Assembly (NCBI RefSeq): GCF_000374085.1
Contig: NZ_KB893477.1
Span: 1-64,000, forward strand
Length of the DNA stretch: 64,000 nt
Reading direction: 5' to 3'
DNA from: Spirosoma spitsbergense DSM 19989
Lineage (GTDB): Bacteria; Bacteroidota; Bacteroidia; Cytophagales; Spirosomataceae
The number at the start of each line of letters is the position of its first letter. Positions within the stretch are counted from its first letter, which is position 1. The notes below the pieces were generated by a model. The model was not told the DNA's origin. It saw only the letters and a list, made by a program, of their open reading frames with translations, and did not search any database. This document shows, piece after piece, positions 15,722-24,670 of this stretch. The translations under genes were made by a program, and so were the position numbers.

Positions 15722-16813
15722 ATGTACGATACCGCGTCACTGACCAAACAATTAACGGGCCTTGTAGGGCTGTACAATGACCTGTTTGATGATTCGGGCC
15801 AGCCCGCCACCCCCTCGCCGGTGGTTTATCTTTCCGACGCACACAAGCTGCTGCGGCCCGATATCATCAATGCGCTGGGGCCGGATCTGACAAGTGCCGA
15901 GGCTCTTCTAGCCTGGTATTCGCGCATCGAGAAAGGAGCAATCAACAAACTGGCCCTGTCGCTCTCGGGCACGCCTACGGTTTCGGCGGTGCTGAACCGG
16001 CAATCGGTTTTCGCCAAAGAAGCCAATATTCAGGGAGCCGCCCTCACTAAAAACAACCGGTTTCTGGCCTGGCGTATGACGATGCCGACCGGCCTGGTCA
16101 AAACCCAGATTATCCGGGGAGGTATTCAGTTTACCGGTCCTGTTACCGACTTTCCGCTCTATCTGTTTCACTCCGAAAATGCCGATCCTGTGGCCGTTAT
16201 CAACCTGACGGGCAACACCGCAAACCGTACCATTTGGGCTAATTTCGGTGAGTACCTGAACCCCTCAGAGGGGTATTATCTGATTGGCTACTACGAAGCC
16301 GATTTGCCGCCGGGTGTATCGGTCATTGGCCGGGAGCAATCTTTCACGGTGGCGGGCTGCTCTTCCTGCAACGGATCGGATTACGCCCTGGTCGCCGAGC
16401 GCTCCAAATACATCAATATAGAAGCGGTATATGTAGCAGGCGTATTAGTAACGGGCATTTTGAATTGGCCGGATGAAACGGTGATCAGTAATCAGACCTG
16501 GGGCCTGAACCTGACAATCGAGGCCTACTGCGACCGCCAAAATCTACTGGTGAAGGCCCTACTGTATTTGATTGCCTGTGATGTGCTGGAGGAAATTGCC
16601 AGCTCTGACCGGGTGAACGGCCTGAGTGCCCAGCTGCGCAGTGAGGCATACGTGGCCTTGTACGGACAGAGTTCCAGCAAGGTGACAAACGGAGCATTGG
16701 CCGTGGTGCGCGATAACGCTCTGACGGAGCTAAAAAACGCACTGGCCAGTAACAACTGTCAGAAAGTAGAGGCCCCTCGGCGGGGTATTCGCTTTGATTC
16801 CCTGTTTGACTGA
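15722..16813 (+). CDS. head-tail connector candidate, 363 aa
   Basis: I do not recognise the family. The N-terminal third is helical (LVGLYNDLFDDSGQPATP), the middle is beta-rich with a CSSCNG pair near residue 219, and the last 110 residues form long helices (LLVKALLYLIACDVLEEI; NALTELKNALAS). It lies between the capsid and two small head-completion genes, where adaptor proteins lie in long-tailed phages. The stop overlaps the next ATG. A neck or adaptor role is inferred from position and length. Confidence 0.65.
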   Translation: MYDTASLTKQLTGLVGLYNDLFDDSGQPATPSPVVYLSDAHKLLRPDIINALGPDLTSAEALLAWYSRIEKGAINKLALSLSGTPTVSAVLNRQSVFAKEANIQGAALTKNNRFLAWRMTMPTGLVKTQIIRGGIQFTGPVTDFPLYLFHSENADPVAVINLTGNTANRTIWANFGEYLNPSEGYYLIGYYEADLPPGVSVIGREQSFTVAGCSSCNGSDYALVAERSKYINIEAVYVAGVLVTGILNWPDETVISNQTWGLNLTIEAYCDRQNLLVKALLYLIACDVLEEIASSDRVNGLSAQLRSEAYVALYGQSSSKVTNGALAVVRDNALTELKNALASNNCQKVEAPRRGIRFDSLFD

Positions 16814-17262
16814 TGGCGCGAAGGACAAGCGATCTGAGCACGGTGCTGGTGGCCAAATTGCTGCTGATAACGCCCGATCTATTGCACCGGGTTATGGCGC
16901 AGGTGATCGAGGCCAACAGCGCCTTTATCGAAAACCTCAACCGGGCGCAGTTATTCGACGGAAAACGGGCCGATGGCTCCGACATCACGCCGGATTATAC
17001 GGAATATACCGTAGCCGTTAAACAGTCTAAGGGCCAACGCTCGGACCGGGTGACAGTGCGGGACACGGGCAGTTTTTATGAATCCATCTTCACGGAGGTA
17101 TTCACCGAGGCATTTGATCTGAAGGCTGACGACCCCAAAACGGGTGAGTTATTGGGTAAGTACGGGAACCTGCTGGGCCTGATGCCCGAATCGAAAGAGA
17201 AGCTGAGCAATCACATCAAGCCGCAGTTTGTGGCGGTGTTAAAGCAAGAAATTGGACTATGA
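16813..17262 (+). CDS. head-completion protein candidate, 149 aa
   Basis: The middle part, DYTEYTVAVKQSKGQRSDRVTVRDTGSFYESIF, resembles the small virion-morphogenesis and minor tail proteins that close the head, with a strand pair and a D-T-G turn. The rest is helical. It overlaps its neighbours by 1 and 4 bases and so is made with the connector set. No membrane segment or signal is present. The family assignment is tentative. Confidence 0.6.
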   Translation: MARRTSDLSTVLVAKLLLITPDLLHRVMAQVIEANSAFIENLNRAQLFDGKRADGSDITPDYTEYTVAVKQSKGQRSDRVTVRDTGSFYESIFTEVFTEAFDLKADDPKTGELLGKYGNLLGLMPESKEKLSNHIKPQFVAVLKQEIGL

Positions 17263-17825
17263 ATCAGGCATTATCACCCCCCGTTGAGGAAACAGAAGGC
17301 CCGGTCTGGATTGACCCGGTCGGCGTCGATCTGGTCGTCAGCTATGTTAAGGACCAACTAGCCACGCTAGACTGGCTGCAACACACATTAGGCCGGATAA
17401 AACCCCAGATGGTCAATGGGAAGCTGGAGCCCTGGATTCAGCGGAAAGCGGATGGAGGAGAATATTACCGGGCCTACCCGAATGATACGCTCAAATCGTT
17501 CTCCTGCCTGTACGCCCACGATGATGAGCAGTATGTCAACCACCTGTTCATCAAGCGTACCCTCTCGGTCATAGTCTGGGTCAACTTAGCCAAATTGCCC
17601 CTGCCTGCCCGATCAATGGAGCAGTTAAAACAGGATGTACGGAATCAGTTGCGCGAACTGGACTGCGTAGTGGAGCTGGGCCGATCGTTCGATCAAACCG
17701 TACAGGGGTCTACGGCTATTTATCCCGGCTTCGATGTATCGGGCTTGGAAGAACGCTATTTAACCTATCCGTACTGGGGCTTTAGGGTTGAAACTACAAT
17801 TTACTTTGCTGATTTATGTTCCTGA
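17259..17825 (+). CDS. tail-terminator or head-tail joining protein candidate, 188 aa
   Basis: The helical start (VDLVVSYVKDQLATLDWLQHTL) leads into a mixed domain ending in strands (DVSGLEERYLTYPYWGFRVETTIYFADLC). This suits the tail-terminator or neck proteins encoded at this place in siphovirus-like genomes. It overlaps both neighbours by 4-10 bases. I do not recognise the family, and the name rests on position and size. Confidence 0.55.
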   Translation: MNQALSPPVEETEGPVWIDPVGVDLVVSYVKDQLATLDWLQHTLGRIKPQMVNGKLEPWIQRKADGGEYYRAYPNDTLKSFSCLYAHDDEQYVNHLFIKRTLSVIVWVNLAKLPLPARSMEQLKQDVRNQLRELDCVVELGRSFDQTVQGSTAIYPGFDVSGLEERYLTYPYWGFRVETTIYFADLCS

Positions 17826-18079
17826 ACTTACTGCTTACCGCCCTCGTCGGCGCGGCCGGAGTCATTCTTTGCGAGAAGTGGAAGATTGATGACTACTTCA
17901 ACACGCACGGCTACTGGTGTAAGTACTGGCCCGCCGAGCCGTGTTTGCTGTGCCGGGGCTTCTGGATGGGCTGTGCTGTTTTTATCCTCCTGACCCTATT
18001 ACCGTACAGCGTATATTTGTTTGTACCCCTGGCGGCCATTCCCTTGCAGGTGTTACTAATTCGATTCTATAAACCATGA
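17816..18079 (+). CDS. membrane protein with Cys pairs, 87 aa
   Basis: There are two hydrophobic helices, at residues 2-18 and about 51-80. Between them is a Trp/Cys-rich loop (GYWCKYWPAEPCLLCRGFW), including a CLLC pair. A membrane protein inside a head-tail morphogenesis operon is unexpected. Related small membrane proteins are seen in the same place in some Bacteroidota prophages, as far as I recall. It overlaps the next gene by 4 bases. The function is unknown. Confidence 0.6.
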   Translation: MFLNLLLTALVGAAGVILCEKWKIDDYFNTHGYWCKYWPAEPCLLCRGFWMGCAVFILLTLLPYSVYLFVPLAAIPLQVLLIRFYKP

Positions 18080-18315
18080 AACACGAAAATCGCAGGATCG
18101 TTGCTTTCGCAGGACTAGCCCTCATCTGGCTGTGCATCGGCGCTTTGCTGGGGTACAAATACGGCTATGAGCGGGGCAAAAAAGCCGTCTACAACAAAGT
18201 AGATTCACTACTGAGGAAACAAAAAACTATGCAAACCTACACCCTGCCTAAAGCCACCATCACCGTACACGATTCGCCCCGAACGCTGCCCGAATCCAGG
18301 CGCGTGGAGCAGTAA
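18076..18315 (+). CDS. membrane protein fused to the remnant of a split tail gene, 79 aa
   Basis: Residues 1-51 form a short membrane protein (helix FAGLALIWLCIGALLGYKYGY with a basic tail). From Met52 on, the sequence is the start of a tail gene: TYTLPKATITVHDSPRTLPESRR corresponds to LTLPGATALLHDSCYKLPESRR of the protein encoded at 28469-27357. The two parts are in the same frame, so the product is either a fusion or two proteins with an internal start at 18229. The frame stops where a 10.3-kb segment begins. Confidence 0.6.
   Translation: MKHENRRIVAFAGLALIWLCIGALLGYKYGYERGKKAVYNKVDSLLRKQKTMQTYTLPKATITVHDSPRTLPESRRVEQ
18229..18315 (+). pseudogene. 5' half of a split tail gene
   Basis: This encodes 28 residues ending LPESRRVEQ and then a stop. 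The continuation is found at 28642, where DYFSLIESGVGSTQDD follows. Joining Gln (18310-18312) to Asp (28642) gives a sequence that aligns without gap to LPESRRTEFSYYSLIHSAVG of the inverted full copy. The break is therefore at the codon boundary 18312/18313. Confidence 0.65.
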
Positions 18316-18379
18316 AGTACATTTGAGGTGCTGTAATTGGCAACTATGAAGTAACAATAAACGATATGTGACTATACAA

Positions 18380-18412
18380 ATCCCACTCTAATTTTAGGGT
18401 GGGCTTTTTTTC
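18380..18412 (+). terminator. terminator at the left end of the inserted segment
   Basis: The inverted repeat CCCACTCT/AGGGTGGG is followed by a run of T. It separates the broken tail gene from the tape-measure leader. Confidence 0.7.
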
Positions 18413-18413
18413 T

Positions 18414-18529
18414 TAATTTTACCTCTATACCCCACTACCGGACGGTGCGCGGCTATTAAAAATCGCTTAACTGTCCCGGTGTTGCACTACGGACGGTGCG
18501 GCAATCCCCAACGCCAACCTTAACCGTCC
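18414..18529 (+). promoter_or_regulatory. tandem RNA leader of tape-measure gene 1, copies C and D
   Basis: Two units stand in a row. The first has a near-promoter box TAATTTTA (18414-18421), a core with one extra base (18433-18447) and a second arm GTCCCGG (18473-18479). The second has the exact core CACTACGGACGGTG (18485-18498), whose GGACGGT pairs perfectly with ACCGTCC (18523-18529), directly against the ATG at 18530. This is the only place with the unit doubled. Confidence 0.75.
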
Positions 18530-21500
18530 ATGATTGACCACGACGACCTTTTTTCAGAAAGTAAAATATTAGCTTCAATCGCTAGATTGTTAGCCGCCAA
18601 TAAAGAATTTGGCGAATCCGTAATAAATACAAACAGTCGAATAGGTAAAACAGTACAAGAACAGCTTACCCTACTGGCTAAGTACAAAGTACAGTTAGAG
18701 GGATTAAGGGACAGTAAAGATGTCTTCGGATTCGCAAAGGAAATCAATGAAACAACCTCAGCAATTCGGGCAAACAACGGGATTTTATCCCAAAACAAAT
18801 CATTAGTTGATTCCAACAACAAGGTAATTGAGCAGATGAGCAGCCGACTGGCTGAACTGCAAAAAGAGTACGAAACCCTAGACCTCACCCAAAAAAAGGA
18901 CGTTGCCCGTAAGAAGGAAATCCAGCGGGAACTTACCTCAACCACCCGCGCTGTAACCTCCCTTACCAGTGCTACATCCGTAGCCGGTCGGACAGTTAAA
19001 GCCGCCGAAAACTCATTCGATGCCCTTAAGCAGCAGACTCGTGACCTGAAAAGGTCGCTGGACGCATTACCTAATAGTTACGACCGGGGCACAAATAAAA
19101 TAAATGAACAGAACCGGGCGGCTGTTGCACTGAATGCACAGTATCAGAAAAATATTGCTTCGATCAATGCCATTGAACGAGGGCAAAAGAACTTTCGCGG
19201 TAATGTCGGCAACTATCCAACCGCCCAATCGTCCGGTTCTTCGCTGAGTAGTATTGGCTCACTGGCGGCTGGGGCGGCTGGTGTGGGTTCGGTGGCTATC
19301 GTTGCCGACAAAATCCTATCGGGATTAAAATCGGCCGGTGAAATTATTCTACAGTTTGATTCGCTGGATTCGGCCCTCAAAGTTGTCTCTAATGACACCA
19401 ATTTATTTACCCAGCGTCAGGCGATGCTCAGTAAGGTGTCGGATGATTTGGGGCAGGACTTATCAGTTGTTGAAAAGACCTATACCAACCTAACGGCATC
19501 AAGCAAGGGCACCCGGCTAGAAGGCGAGGCAACGGATAAGATTTTTACCGCCATTACGGGTACGATGGGGCGGCTCAAAAAGCCGGGCCAAGACACGGAA
19601 CGGGCGTTACTGGCAATAGGCCAAGTCATGAGTAAAGGTGTTTTGGCCAGCGAAGAATTAAGGGGGCAGTTGGGTGAAGTAATCCCAAATGCTTTTGGCA
19701 TAGCCAGTAAAGCAATGGGCGTTACAACCCAGAAATTAGGCGATATGCTTAAAAACGGCGAAGTACTGGCTTCGGACTTCCTGCCCAAATTTGCTGCCGA
19801 ACTCGAACGTACCTTCAACCCAAACCATGAACAGCGAGTGGAGGGGCTAGCCGCCAATTTAGCCCGCCTTCGGAATGAGAACGTTGAATGGCTGAAAAGC
19901 ATCAACATTGGCGATAAGGCTGGTGAATTTATTGGCAATATCACTAAAATGGCCCGTTCGGTTCGGGAGTACTTTTCGCCTGCCTTTGTTGAGTCTACCC
20001 GCATTTTCAACGAGCAGACTGATTCCCTCAACACGCTGGAATCGACCATGCCGGGCTTACTTTCCCGCTACGATGAACTGAAAAGCAAATCCAAGCTATC
20101 CACCGATGAGCAGAAGGAGTTGCAGACGGTTATCAATAACCTGACAAGTTTAGCTCCCTCAGCCGCAACTGGCTTCGATGCCTATGGTAACGCGCTGGAC
20201 ATCAACAAGGGTAAGGTACTGTCGTTTACAGCCGCTCAACGGCAACTAAACGCCGAACTCAACAAACAGGCCATTGCAGACGTAACCCGACAAGCGGGCG
20301 CGGATATGTCCGTTATTCAGGATCGCCAGAAAAAGCTTAATAGCGGCAAAGAATTGAAGGGGCCTATAGCTAGGGTGTTCAGTGGAATGAATGACCGCTA
20401 TCAGAGTATTTCCGATGAGCGAAGTAAAGAATTGCAGGGAGAGATTGACACGAAAAGTGAAAGCGTCATAAGCAAGGCTCGTCAGATTATGAGCATGGGT
20501 GGAGTAGTAAATGGAGCGCTACGAAAATACGTGGAAAACTCGTCTGACTATAGCGCGAAGCAACTGTTATTAATTGACGACTACAATAAGAAGATTACCG
20601 ACAAACAGGCGGTTGCGGCTGACCTTTTCCAGAAGGGGGCCAAAAAACAGCGGGAAGTAGTGGTGAAGGAGATTGGCAAATTAAAGGCCGAGTTAGGCCA
20701 AATCATCAACCCAACGTTACCGGGCGAAAAGTCTGGTAGTGACAAACCCGAACTCAGTCAGGCAGCGGCCAATAAAGCCAAAGCAGCCGCCGAAAAACAG
20801 TTATCCGAATCGCTCAGAAAATCCCAATCCGTTACCGGCGATAAACTAGCCAATCTGGACAGCCAGCGTCAGGACGGGTTAATCACGGAGCAGCAGTTCA
20901 TTGAAGATCGCCTAAAAATTACGCTGGATGGCCTTAATAATCGTCAGGCATTACTGGAAAAGGCAGGCAAGAAAGAGACAGACGATTATATCAATATTCA
21001 GAAAGAGAAGAAAAAAGCCGACACTGAATACAGCCGCTCACAGTTGCAACTTGACCTGAAAAGCAATAAGGGCAAAACGGACGCTTCACTAAGTGGGCTG
21101 GATAAACAGCGTAGCGAAGGCGATATGTCCGATTTGTCGTATATCGACAAGCGGCATGAGTTAATTGTGGCCGGAATCGAACGGGATCAGGTTACTTTGA
21201 GAGAAGCCGGGCAAGCCCAAACTGAACTGTTTAAGGCCACTGACACCGCTTTGCAGGCTGAACAGAGTGACTATCTGGATAAACGGTTACAGGCGATTAA
21301 AAAGTCATTCAAAGAGGAGCTAGGGGCTATCGGTGACAGCCTGAAAACCATTGACCAGCAGGCCGGGGCTGACTACGAAACCCGACTTGCCGAAAGCAAG
21401 GTTTTCTACAATAGTTTGCGGCAACAGGTTGAGGAGGCCGAAGCGAACGGGCGAATTTCACCAACCGATGCCCGTAACTCAATACAGCTTATTGATATAA

Positions 21501-22666
21501 ATGAAACAAAGGCTGAACTGACCATTTTTCAGCAAATTATTGAGCAAAGTAAGACACTGACTCACTCATTTATCGACGATAGGATTGAACAACTTAAAAA
21601 TTACATTGCCTTTTCTAATGGGTCCGAAAAGGAATTATTCGAATACAAAAAGGAGATAGCGGACTTAGAAAGGTTGCGTGAAAAAAGCGACGCTGACGAC
21701 GCAATAGCCCTACAAAAGAAGGTAGCCGACAATGATATTGCGGTTACAGACAAAGTACACCAGAACAAAAAGCAGAAGTCTGCCGAAGAAAAGCAGATGG
21801 CCAGGGATGTTTTAAATGCCGCCATTCAGGGGGGTGCCTCATTGGTTAATGCCCTTTTTGAAAGTGGACAACAGGGTATTGCTACACAACAGGCAGATTT
21901 AGAAAAAAGGCAGGCATTCGAGTTAAGTCTAGTAGGCGACAGTGAAGCGGCTAAAGCAGCGATTCAGCAAAAATATCAGGCCGAAAAGAATGTTTTAGCC
22001 CACAAGGCCGATGTTGCTGCCAGGGAGTCTGCATTATTTAATATCGCTATTGCGGGGGCACAGGGCGTGTTGTCCGCTTTGGCATCCATCCCGCCGAACG
22101 TGCCCCTATCTTTCGTGATTGGTGGGCTGGCATTGGCGCAAGCCGCAATCGTGGCGAGCCGTCCCCTACCCCAATACTTCGCAGGAAAGAACATCGACGG
22201 AATCAGTAACGACACCTACGCCGGCCCAGCCATTGCCGGAGAGCGGGGGCGTGAGTTGTGGCATCATGACGGACAAGTTGATTTGCTTAATAAAGCGACG
22301 TTAATAAACGTGGGCCGAAATGATGTGATTTACCCGAACCACATTACCGAAATGATCCTTAATAAGCCTCGTATGTTTGATGCTCGCAGTACGGCCAACT
22401 TCATAGCCGCCCAACAAAAGGCAGGTCAAAACATAAGCCGTCAGCGCGAATCTTATCAAGCTGGTTTAGCTGCAAATGCCTTCTCCAATGGCGGCCCCTC
22501 CGCTACGGCTATTGGCGAAGCGGTTGCTCACGCACTGGAAAACAACCCCAAGTACAGCCTGTCGTGGGATAAGAATGGGTTTAATATTCACGAACACGAT
22601 GCCCATAATCGCCGGTTGATTCAGCGCAATAAGCACCAATTGGGTAAGAAGGGGGTGAGCGTGTAA
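18530..22666 (+). CDS. tape-measure protein 1, 1378 aa
   Basis: This is a long helical protein that sets tail length. Residues about 50-240 are coiled coil. Residues about 280-430 match the tape-measure N-terminal domain (ALLAIGQVMSKGVLASEELRGQLGEVIPNAFGIASKAMG... then DMLKNGEVLASDFLPKFAAEL). Repeated helical units follow (LDSQRQDGLITEQQFIEDRLKI and GLDKQRSEGDMSDLSYIDKRHEL). A hydrophobic stretch lies near 1180-1215, and the end has YFAGKN..G....TYAGPAIAGERGRELW. By the usual rule of about 1.5 angstroms per residue, the tail would be roughly 200 nm. The base composition is more AT-rich than the capsid genes. Ends and leader match tape measures 2 and 3, but the middle differs. Confidence 0.9.
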   Translation: MIDHDDLFSESKILASIARLLAANKEFGESVINTNSRIGKTVQEQLTLLAKYKVQLEGLRDSKDVFGFAKEINETTSAIRANNGILSQNKSLVDSNNKVIEQMSSRLAELQKEYETLDLTQKKDVARKKEIQRELTSTTRAVTSLTSATSVAGRTVKAAENSFDALKQQTRDLKRSLDALPNSYDRGTNKINEQNRAAVALNAQYQKNIASINAIERGQKNFRGNVGNYPTAQSSGSSLSSIGSLAAGAAGVGSVAIVADKILSGLKSAGEIILQFDSLDSALKVVSNDTNLFTQRQAMLSKVSDDLGQDLSVVEKTYTNLTASSKGTRLEGEATDKIFTAITGTMGRLKKPGQDTERALLAIGQVMSKGVLASEELRGQLGEVIPNAFGIASKAMGVTTQKLGDMLKNGEVLASDFLPKFAAELERTFNPNHEQRVEGLAANLARLRNENVEWLKSINIGDKAGEFIGNITKMARSVREYFSPAFVESTRIFNEQTDSLNTLESTMPGLLSRYDELKSKSKLSTDEQKELQTVINNLTSLAPSAATGFDAYGNALDINKGKVLSFTAAQRQLNAELNKQAIADVTRQAGADMSVIQDRQKKLNSGKELKGPIARVFSGMNDRYQSISDERSKELQGEIDTKSESVISKARQIMSMGGVVNGALRKYVENSSDYSAKQLLLIDDYNKKITDKQAVAADLFQKGAKKQREVVVKEIGKLKAELGQIINPTLPGEKSGSDKPELSQAAANKAKAAAEKQLSESLRKSQSVTGDKLANLDSQRQDGLITEQQFIEDRLKITLDGLNNRQALLEKAGKKETDDYINIQKEKKKADTEYSRSQLQLDLKSNKGKTDASLSGLDKQRSEGDMSDLSYIDKRHELIVAGIERDQVTLREAGQAQTELFKATDTALQAEQSDYLDKRLQAIKKSFKEELGAIGDSLKTIDQQAGADYETRLAESKVFYNSLRQQVEEAEANGRISPTDARNSIQLIDINETKAELTIFQQIIEQSKTLTHSFIDDRIEQLKNYIAFSNGSEKELFEYKKEIADLERLREKSDADDAIALQKKVADNDIAVTDKVHQNKKQKSAEEKQMARDVLNAAIQGGASLVNALFESGQQGIATQQADLEKRQAFELSLVGDSEAAKAAIQQKYQAEKNVLAHKADVAARESALFNIAIAGAQGVLSALASIPPNVPLSFVIGGLALAQAAIVASRPLPQYFAGKNIDGISNDTYAGPAIAGERGRELWHHDGQVDLLNKATLINVGRNDVIYPNHITEMILNKPRMFDARSTANFIAAQQKAGQNISRQRESYQAGLAANAFSNGGPSATAIGEAVAHALENNPKYSLSWDKNGFNIHEHDAHNRRLIQRNKHQLGKKGVSV

Positions 22667-22701
22667 GGGTTATGCTGCCCACTAGTGGGTTTAGGTCAGA
22701 A

Positions 22702-23238
22702 CTAGTCGAAATTATCAGCAGTCGTAACGGCTTTTTTCAGTGAGGAAAGTCGCTCGTTTACCTTTTTATCAATGTTTCCATAGAATCTATCCAAGAATTT
22801 CTGACTAACGTAAGGGAATTTTTCTGCTGGAAATATGTAGGAGGTTCCCTGTACAGTAAAGCTGGAGAGTGTTACCCTGTATTTACCCTCAGCCGCATCA
22901 ATGCTGACCACATGGTAAACGTTGTACGTTTGATTGTACAGGCCGGTTGATTCTACAAACGAAAGCGTACCCTTTCCTGACACTTCGCCTGTTGTTGCGT
23001 CGTTAACTTCGAGCAAATCTTTAGGTTGGTTGTAGGTCTTTAAAAACCACTTTCGCGCCCGTTTGAATATATCTACTTTACTGACACCTTCAGCTATCTC
23101 AACATGGCGAAAGGTTATCTTTCCAGTAGTGTCAACAGGCACTATGCCATTCAACTTGCCATTCTGAATAAACGTCCTTTGGGCGAATGAGAAAGTGGTC
23201 AGGCAGGCCGTCAGCACAATACTAAGCAGTAATTTCAT
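22702..23238 (-). CDS. secreted DUF4468-like protein, copy 1, 178 aa
   Basis: The start MKLLLSIV at 23238 gives a clear signal peptide (hydrophobic core, then TFSFAQR). The mature part has the DUF4468 pattern: QNGKLNGIVPVD..GKI.......EGVSK..IF.RARKWF..TY, then a strand region KYRVTLSSFTV. The family is common in Bacteroidota and its function is unknown. It is on the opposite strand to the tape measures, with its own promoter, and so is probably expressed from the prophage as a moron. A second copy lies at 30144-30680 on the plus strand. Confidence 0.75.
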   Translation of the reverse strand: MKLLLSIVLTACLTTFSFAQRTFIQNGKLNGIVPVDTTGKITFRHVEIAEGVSKVDIFKRARKWFLKTYNQPKDLLEVNDATTGEVSGKGTLSFVESTGLYNQTYNVYHVVSIDAAEGKYRVTLSSFTVQGTSYIFPAEKFPYVSQKFLDRFYGNIDKKVNERLSSLKKAVTTADNFD

Positions 23239-23260
23239 GGCGCGAAACAAGTTTTTCTAA

Positions 23261-23305
23261 CAAAGGTACTAGTTACAAGGTCGTAGCCAATTCGTGTAGG
23301 TACAT
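23261..23305 (-). promoter_or_regulatory. moron promoter, copy 1
   Basis: On the minus strand, a TTG box (23288-23290) and TACCTTTG (23261-23268) are 19 bases apart, a textbook Bacteroidota pair. The 27 bases 23279-23305 are identical to 31855-31881, which lies before another secreted-protein gene. The start codon is 23 bases downstream. Confidence 0.75.
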
Positions 23306-23322
23306 GGAATAATGCCTTCAAT

Positions 23323-23349
23323 AAAAAAAGCCCCTTAAGTTCGGGGCGT
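23323..23349 (-). terminator. terminator of the HicAB-like operon
   Basis: A GCCCC/GGGGC hairpin is followed on the minus strand by seven T. It lies just after the HicA-like stop and just before the moron promoter. Confidence 0.7.
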
Positions 23350-23357
23350 TATACTTA

Positions 23358-23594
23358 TTAGCAGTTTTTTTGTATCCAATCGAAAAGCTCCTTTTTTGTA
23401 ATTCCCATAGTTTTCAGATTGGTTTCGATATGGAAGAGAGGTATCTCCTTTTCAGCACCCCGGAATATAATGGGTCGGAAGCTTCCGGGACAAAGCCATT
23501 TTTCATGCGAGGCTTCGGTTGACTTGTAACTACACCCCTTAAATTTAAGAAAAGCAATCCAACAGGCAACCTTTACCGTTCTTAAGTTACCCAT
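23358..23594 (-). CDS. HicA-like toxin, 78 aa
   Basis: The size and plan fit HicA mRNA interferases with a small double-stranded-RNA-binding fold: a helix after TVKVACWIAFLKFKGCSY, then the catalytic-type turn EASHEKWLCPG with the conserved Ser-His, then a strand and a final helix (NLKTMGITKKELFDWIQ) like the usual I.Q.GIS.EEF end. The start overlaps the HicB-like stop by one base, so antitoxin and toxin are coupled in the B-to-A order. The match is by pattern and the sequence is divergent. It may stabilise the prophage or guard against other phages. Confidence 0.65.
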   Translation of the reverse strand: MGNLRTVKVACWIAFLKFKGCSYKSTEASHEKWLCPGSFRPIIFRGAEKEIPLFHIETNLKTMGITKKELFDWIQKNC

Positions 23595-23980
23595 TAGACT
23601 GTTACATATTGCTCATTGAACTTGGTTTCGGCGGGAAGGTTGAAATCTTCAATCAACTTTTCCGTACTGAGAAACTGTGTATTGAGCAACTGCTTATCCA
23701 GGTATGGGCGACGTTTCCAGCCATACTGACGGAGCTCGTTCATGACCTGGGCTTCGGATAGATCAAGCAGACTGACCAAATAGTCCTTTGCCACAACCTC
23801 GGTAAGCATCAGTACCGCTTCCCGCTCGGTACTGCCATAGCCCGACAGGTTCAGCGAGGGCATATAAGCGATCATAAACTCACCATCCCGAAAGGTGACA
23901 ACCCGGACTTTGATATGGGTACTCCGATCTTTACGGGAAAAGTTAATTTTTATAAACTCCTCATCGTTGTTATTGGCCAT
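23594..23980 (-). CDS. HicB-like antitoxin, 128 aa
   Basis: The core has the HicB pattern: FRDGEFMIAYMPSLNLSGYGSTEREAVLMLTEVV (residues about 28-62), a partial RNase H-like fold, followed by a helical linker and a basic segment. It precedes and overlaps the HicA-like gene. An AT-rich stretch with the palindrome TTGTATATACAA lies upstream and could be its operator. A related HicB-like protein is encoded at 32229-32636 in the second cassette. Confidence 0.65.
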   Translation of the reverse strand: MANNNDEEFIKINFSRKDRSTHIKVRVVTFRDGEFMIAYMPSLNLSGYGSTEREAVLMLTEVVAKDYLVSLLDLSEAQVMNELRQYGWKRRPYLDKQLLNTQFLSTEKLIEDFNLPAETKFNEQYVTV

Positions 23981-24025
23981 AATGGAGGCAGATAGAATTA
24001 TCTTTAACTAATAAGAGTATATGTA

Positions 24026-24037
24026 TTGTATATACAA
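24026..24037. promoter_or_regulatory. 12-bp perfect palindrome, operator candidate
   Basis: TTGTATATACAA lies in the divergent region between the HicB-like gene and the XRE repressor gene, about 45 bases upstream of the HicB start. It would suit a dimeric repressor. Which protein binds it is not known. Confidence 0.45.
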
Positions 24038-24245
24038 ATCAACAACATAATTCGGGAAATAGTAAGAATAAAACACAAATATATTTGCAAATAAATGACG
24101 ACCACCTGACGTAGAAGTGACAGATATATGACAAAACAGGTTTAAAATAGCCAATCACTCAATGATGGGGCCGTTTGTAACTAACCTGTTGCTCAAATCG
24201 AACAGGTCACTATTTTTACACCCAGAAACTAGGCACATCATTCTC

Positions 24246-24461
24246 ATGTCAGAAATTACACCAGAACAAATAGGGGAAATAATTAAGCAACTCCGAAAGG
24301 AACGGAATCTTACACAAACGGAATTAGGCGAAAAGATGGGTGTTAAGAAATCTTCTATTGCGCTCTACGAAAAGGGTAGAGACAACATTTCGTTATCAAC
24401 GCTTAAGAGGATAGCATCCGCTTTAAACGCTGAGTTAACTATCAATATCACACTAAAATAG
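24246..24461 (+). CDS. XRE-family repressor, copy 1, 71 aa
   Basis: This is a single Cro/CI-type helix-turn-helix: IGEIIKQLRKERNLTQTELGEKMGVKKSSIALYEKGRDNISLSTLKRIASAL. The start MSEITPEQ at 24246 is chosen because the 28 codons before it do not align with the copy at 33237. It is followed by a promoter with an inverted repeat at the expected transcription start (24474-24501), its likely target, and then by an antirepressor operon. This is the arrangement of a small lysogeny switch or of a phage-satellite control unit. Confidence 0.85.
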   Translation: MSEITPEQIGEIIKQLRKERNLTQTELGEKMGVKKSSIALYEKGRDNISLSTLKRIASALNAELTINITLK

Positions 24462-24473
24462 GGTAAAAAAATT

Positions 24474-24501
24474 TATACTTTAAGTTTGATTATATGTAAA
24501 C
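24474..24501 (+). promoter_or_regulatory. promoter with overlapping operator, copy 1
   Basis: TATACTTT (24474-24481) stands where the other copy has TATATTTG. Two bases later is GTTTGATTATATGTAAAC (24484-24501), an imperfect inverted repeat with GTTT/AAAC ends. The second copy at 33467-33496 has the same spacing. It is the probable binding site of the XRE protein encoded just upstream. Confidence 0.6.
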
Positions 24502-24670
24502 TTTTTATTAATATTGTAAAGTCAACTAGTGACAGAAACGCTGCACAGTACCCTAAGCGGGTTGCCCGGCAAAGTAAGTAACTGACTGACTGCCAATAAA
24601 AAACCCCAATGCTAAGATTTCGACGTCCATAGCAAAGGGGCAAGTGTCACAATCTAACGGGTAAGTTAAA

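Noticed and set aside
19480-20049. Minus-strand frame of 189 codons inside tape-measure gene 1
   Set aside because: Shadow frame. The tape-measure domain is clear on the plus strand.
22669-22695. Short inverted repeat after tape-measure gene 1 as terminator
   Set aside because: The CCCACTAGTGGG palindrome has no loop or proper T run, so function is doubtful.
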